From assembly GCA_030836725.1 (NCBI GenBank), contig JAUPLV010000028.1:1-17197 (forward strand): DNA of 17,197 nt, given 5' to 3'. Numbering within the stretch: position 1 is the first letter of the stretch; the number at the start of each line of letters is the position of its first letter. Position numbers and translations under genes: made by a program. The notes beneath the pieces are model-generated. The model did no database searches, was not told the DNA's origin, and was given only the letters and a program-made list of their open reading frames with translations. This document shows positions 15,709 to 17,197 of this stretch, one piece after another. Source of the stretch: Pseudomonadota bacterium (GTDB lineage Bacteria > Pseudomonadota > Gammaproteobacteria > Burkholderiales > Thiobacillaceae).

Positions 15709-15733
15709 ATAGTTGACCAAATCGCTCGGGAAT
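15709..15733 (+). promoter_or_regulatory. IscR type-1 operator before iscR
   Basis: This stretch matches about 21 of 25 positions of the E. coli IscR type-1 consensus as I remember it: left half ATAGTTGACCA, right half GCTCGGGAAT. It overlaps the -35 hexamer of the iscR promoter, the geometry needed for IscR loaded with [2Fe-2S] to repress its own operon. Confidence 0.75.
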
Positions 15734-15741
15734 TTTACAAT
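15713..15741 (+). promoter_or_regulatory. Sigma-70 promoter of the isc operon
   Basis: TTGACC (15713-15718) and TACAAT (15736-15741) match the -35 and -10 hexamers at five of six positions each, with the ideal 17-bp spacer. Transcription should start near 15748. AGGAG (15756-15760) follows as ribosome-binding site, 7 bp before the iscR ATG. Confidence 0.8.
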
Positions 15742-15767
15742 CTCGGCGAAACCTTAGGAGAACAGAC

Positions 15768-16229
15768 ATGAGATTGACCACCAAGGGCCGCTTCGCTGTC
15801 ACCGCCATGCTTGATCTGGCGCTGCGTGGAGGAAAAAATCCGGTGACGCTGGCCGGCATCAGCGAGCGTCAGGATATTTCCCTGTCGTATCTCGAACAGC
15901 TTTTCAGCCGCCTGCGCCGGCATGAACTGGTTGAAAGCGTGCGCGGTCCGGGGGGCGGCTATTATCTCGCCCGCTCGCTCGACGACGTCAGCGTCGCCGA
16001 CATCATCCGCGCGGTCGACGAGCCCATCGACTCGACCCAGTGCGGCGGCAAGGAAAACTGCCACGACGAGCACCGTTGCCTGACCCACGATTTATGGGTG
16101 GGTTTGAACACCCACATTTATAATTACCTGGACAACGTGACGCTGGCGTCGCTGGTGGCCAGGCAGTCCGAGTGCAAGGAAAAGAAGGTTCATGACCGCC
16201 GACCATCGAAATTGACGCTGGCTGTTTGA
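15768..16229 (+). CDS. iscR: Fe-S cluster assembly transcription factor IscR
   Basis: IscR is an Rrf2-family regulator that binds a [2Fe-2S] cluster and reports the cell's Fe-S status, repressing the isc operon when clusters are plentiful. It has 153 residues. The winged-helix domain (about 1-80) starts MRLTTKGRFAVTAMLDLAL and includes SLSYLEQLFSRLRRHELVESVRGPGGGY (39-66). All cluster ligands are present at E. coli numbering: C92, C98, C104 and H107. After about residue 135 the tail is poorly conserved. It leads the operon: iscS begins 22 bp after the stop. A matching operator lies over its promoter, so self-regulation is very likely. Confidence 0.97.
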   Translation: MRLTTKGRFAVTAMLDLALRGGKNPVTLAGISERQDISLSYLEQLFSRLRRHELVESVRGPGGGYYLARSLDDVSVADIIRAVDEPIDSTQCGGKENCHDEHRCLTHDLWVGLNTHIYNYLDNVTLASLVARQSECKEKKVHDRRPSKLTLAV

Positions 16230-16251
16230 ACGATTCAATTAGGGCAAGACG

Positions 16252-17197
16252 ATGAAAACACTGTATTTCGATTATTCCGCCACCACCCCGGTCGATCCCC
16301 GCGTGGCAGCCAAGATGATCCCCTATCTGACCGAGCATTTCGGCAATCCGGCGTCGCGCTCCCACCCCTATGGATGGGAAGCCGAGAAGGCCGTCGAGGA
16401 AGCGCGTGCCCAGATCGCCTCGCTGGTCGGTGCCGACCCCAGGGAAATCGTGTTCACCTCCGGCGCCACCGAATCGAACAACCTCGCCATCAAGGGCGCA
16501 GGCCATTTCTACTCCGGCACCAAGGGCAAGCACATCATCACCGTGCGCACCGAGCACAAGGCGGTGCTCGACACCGTGCGCGAGATGGAGCGCCAGGGCT
16601 TCGAGGCCACCTATCTGAACGTGAAGGAAAACGGGCTGCTCGACCTCGACGCCTTCCGCGCGGCAATCCGCCCCGACACCGTGCTGGCCTCGGTGATGGC
16701 GGTCAACAACGAAATCGGCGTGATCCAGGACATCGAAGCCATCGGCAAAATCTGCCGCGAGAAGGGCGTGATTTTCCACGTCGACGCGGCGCAGGCCACC
16801 GGCAAGATGCCGATCGACCTGACCAAGCTGCCGGTCGACCTGATGTCGTTCTCGGCCCACAAGACCTACGGCCCCAAGGGCATCGGCGCGCTGTACGTGC
16901 GCCGCAAGCCGCGCATCCGCCTGGAAGCGCAGATGCACGGCGGCGGCCACGAGCGCGGCATGCGTTCGGGCACGCTGGCCACGCACCAGATCGTCGGCAT
17001 GGGCGAAGCCTTCCGTATCGCGAAGGAAGAGATGGCTGCCGAGAACGAGCGCATCCGCATGCTGCGCGATCGCCTGTATAACGGCCTCAAGGACATCGAG
17101 GAAGTGCACCTCAACGGCGACATGGATCAGCGCGTGCCGCACAACCTCAACGTCAGCTTCAACTTCGTCGAAGGCGAGTCGCTGATCATGGCGATCA
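16252..17197 (+). CDS. iscS: Cysteine desulfurase IscS (partial, N-terminal 315 residues)
   Basis: IscS is a pyridoxal-phosphate enzyme that removes sulfur from cysteine and hands it to the scaffold IscU and to tRNA-thiolation enzymes. The frame is open from the ATG at 16252 to the window edge. The PLP lysine is K204 in SAHKTYGPKG. Cofactor contacts are H102 in TEHKAVLD, N153 region NNEIG, D178 and Q181 in HVDAAQATGK. GATESNN (71-77) forms the phosphate-binding turn. The family is about 404 residues, so the catalytic cysteine near 328 and the C-terminus lie outside. A weak AGGG precedes the start. It follows iscR by 22 bp; iscU, iscA, hscBA and fdx are expected next. Confidence 0.97.
   Translation, partial: MKTLYFDYSATTPVDPRVAAKMIPYLTEHFGNPASRSHPYGWEAEKAVEEARAQIASLVGADPREIVFTSGATESNNLAIKGAGHFYSGTKGKHIITVRTEHKAVLDTVREMERQGFEATYLNVKENGLLDLDAFRAAIRPDTVLASVMAVNNEIGVIQDIEAIGKICREKGVIFHVDAAQATGKMPIDLTKLPVDLMSFSAHKTYGPKGIGALYVRRKPRIRLEAQMHGGGHERGMRSGTLATHQIVGMGEAFRIAKEEMAAENERIRMLRDRLYNGLKDIEEVHLNGDMDQRVPHNLNVSFNFVEGESLIMAI

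Overview
The window looks like a piece of a chromosome from a denitrifying or nitrate-respiring betaproteobacterium. The evidence is the gene order cysE-iscR-iscS, a narK1-narK2-narG-narH cluster with a NarXL two-component system beside it, GC-rich codon use, and protein matches recalled from memory. A sulfur- or iron-oxidising relative of Thiobacillus, Sulfuricella or Gallionella is a guess; the sequence alone does not fix the genus. Nothing in it resembles a mobile element, phage, CRISPR array, tRNA or rRNA.

The left 8.3 kb, read on the minus strand from high to low coordinates, is the respiratory nitrate reductase region. narL (7637-8302) is followed by a 285-bp gap that must carry the nar promoter. 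Then come two nitrate/nitrite transporters, narK1 (6089-7351) and narK2 (4440-6053), then the molybdenum catalytic subunit narG (645-4400) and the first 203 codons of the iron-sulfur subunit narH (1-609), which runs off the edge. Gaps of 35-39 bp and good ribosome-binding sites make narK1K2GH one operon; narJ and narI are expected just outside. The sensor narX (8299-10239) overlaps narL by 4 bp. Together NarX senses nitrate, NarL activates the operon, NarK1/NarK2 import nitrate and export nitrite, and NarGHI reduces nitrate on the quinol pool.

The centre, also on the minus strand, is a housekeeping run: suhB (13280-14086), mutS (10678-13260), and a small conserved-looking gene (10412-10681) whose start codon overlaps the mutS stop. 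A 172-bp stretch rich in inverted repeats separates this run from narX.

The right end is on the plus strand. trmJ (14131-14898) diverges from suhB across 44 bp, followed by cysE (14934-15692), iscR (15768-16229) and iscS (16252 onward, cut by the window edge). This is the cysteine-supply and Fe-S-assembly module. The best regulatory signal in the window is here: an IscR type-1-like operator overlaps the -35 element of a good sigma-70 promoter for iscR, and a similar operator lies directly before cysE. This suggests that cysteine synthesis is controlled by the same Fe-S sensor as the assembly machinery.

Most genes are ordinary members of known families, and I found no clear new system. The points worth a second look are the IscR-like sites, possible leaderless starts for cysE and narX, the enlarged NarK2, the structured DNA before narX, and the small gene coupled to mutS.
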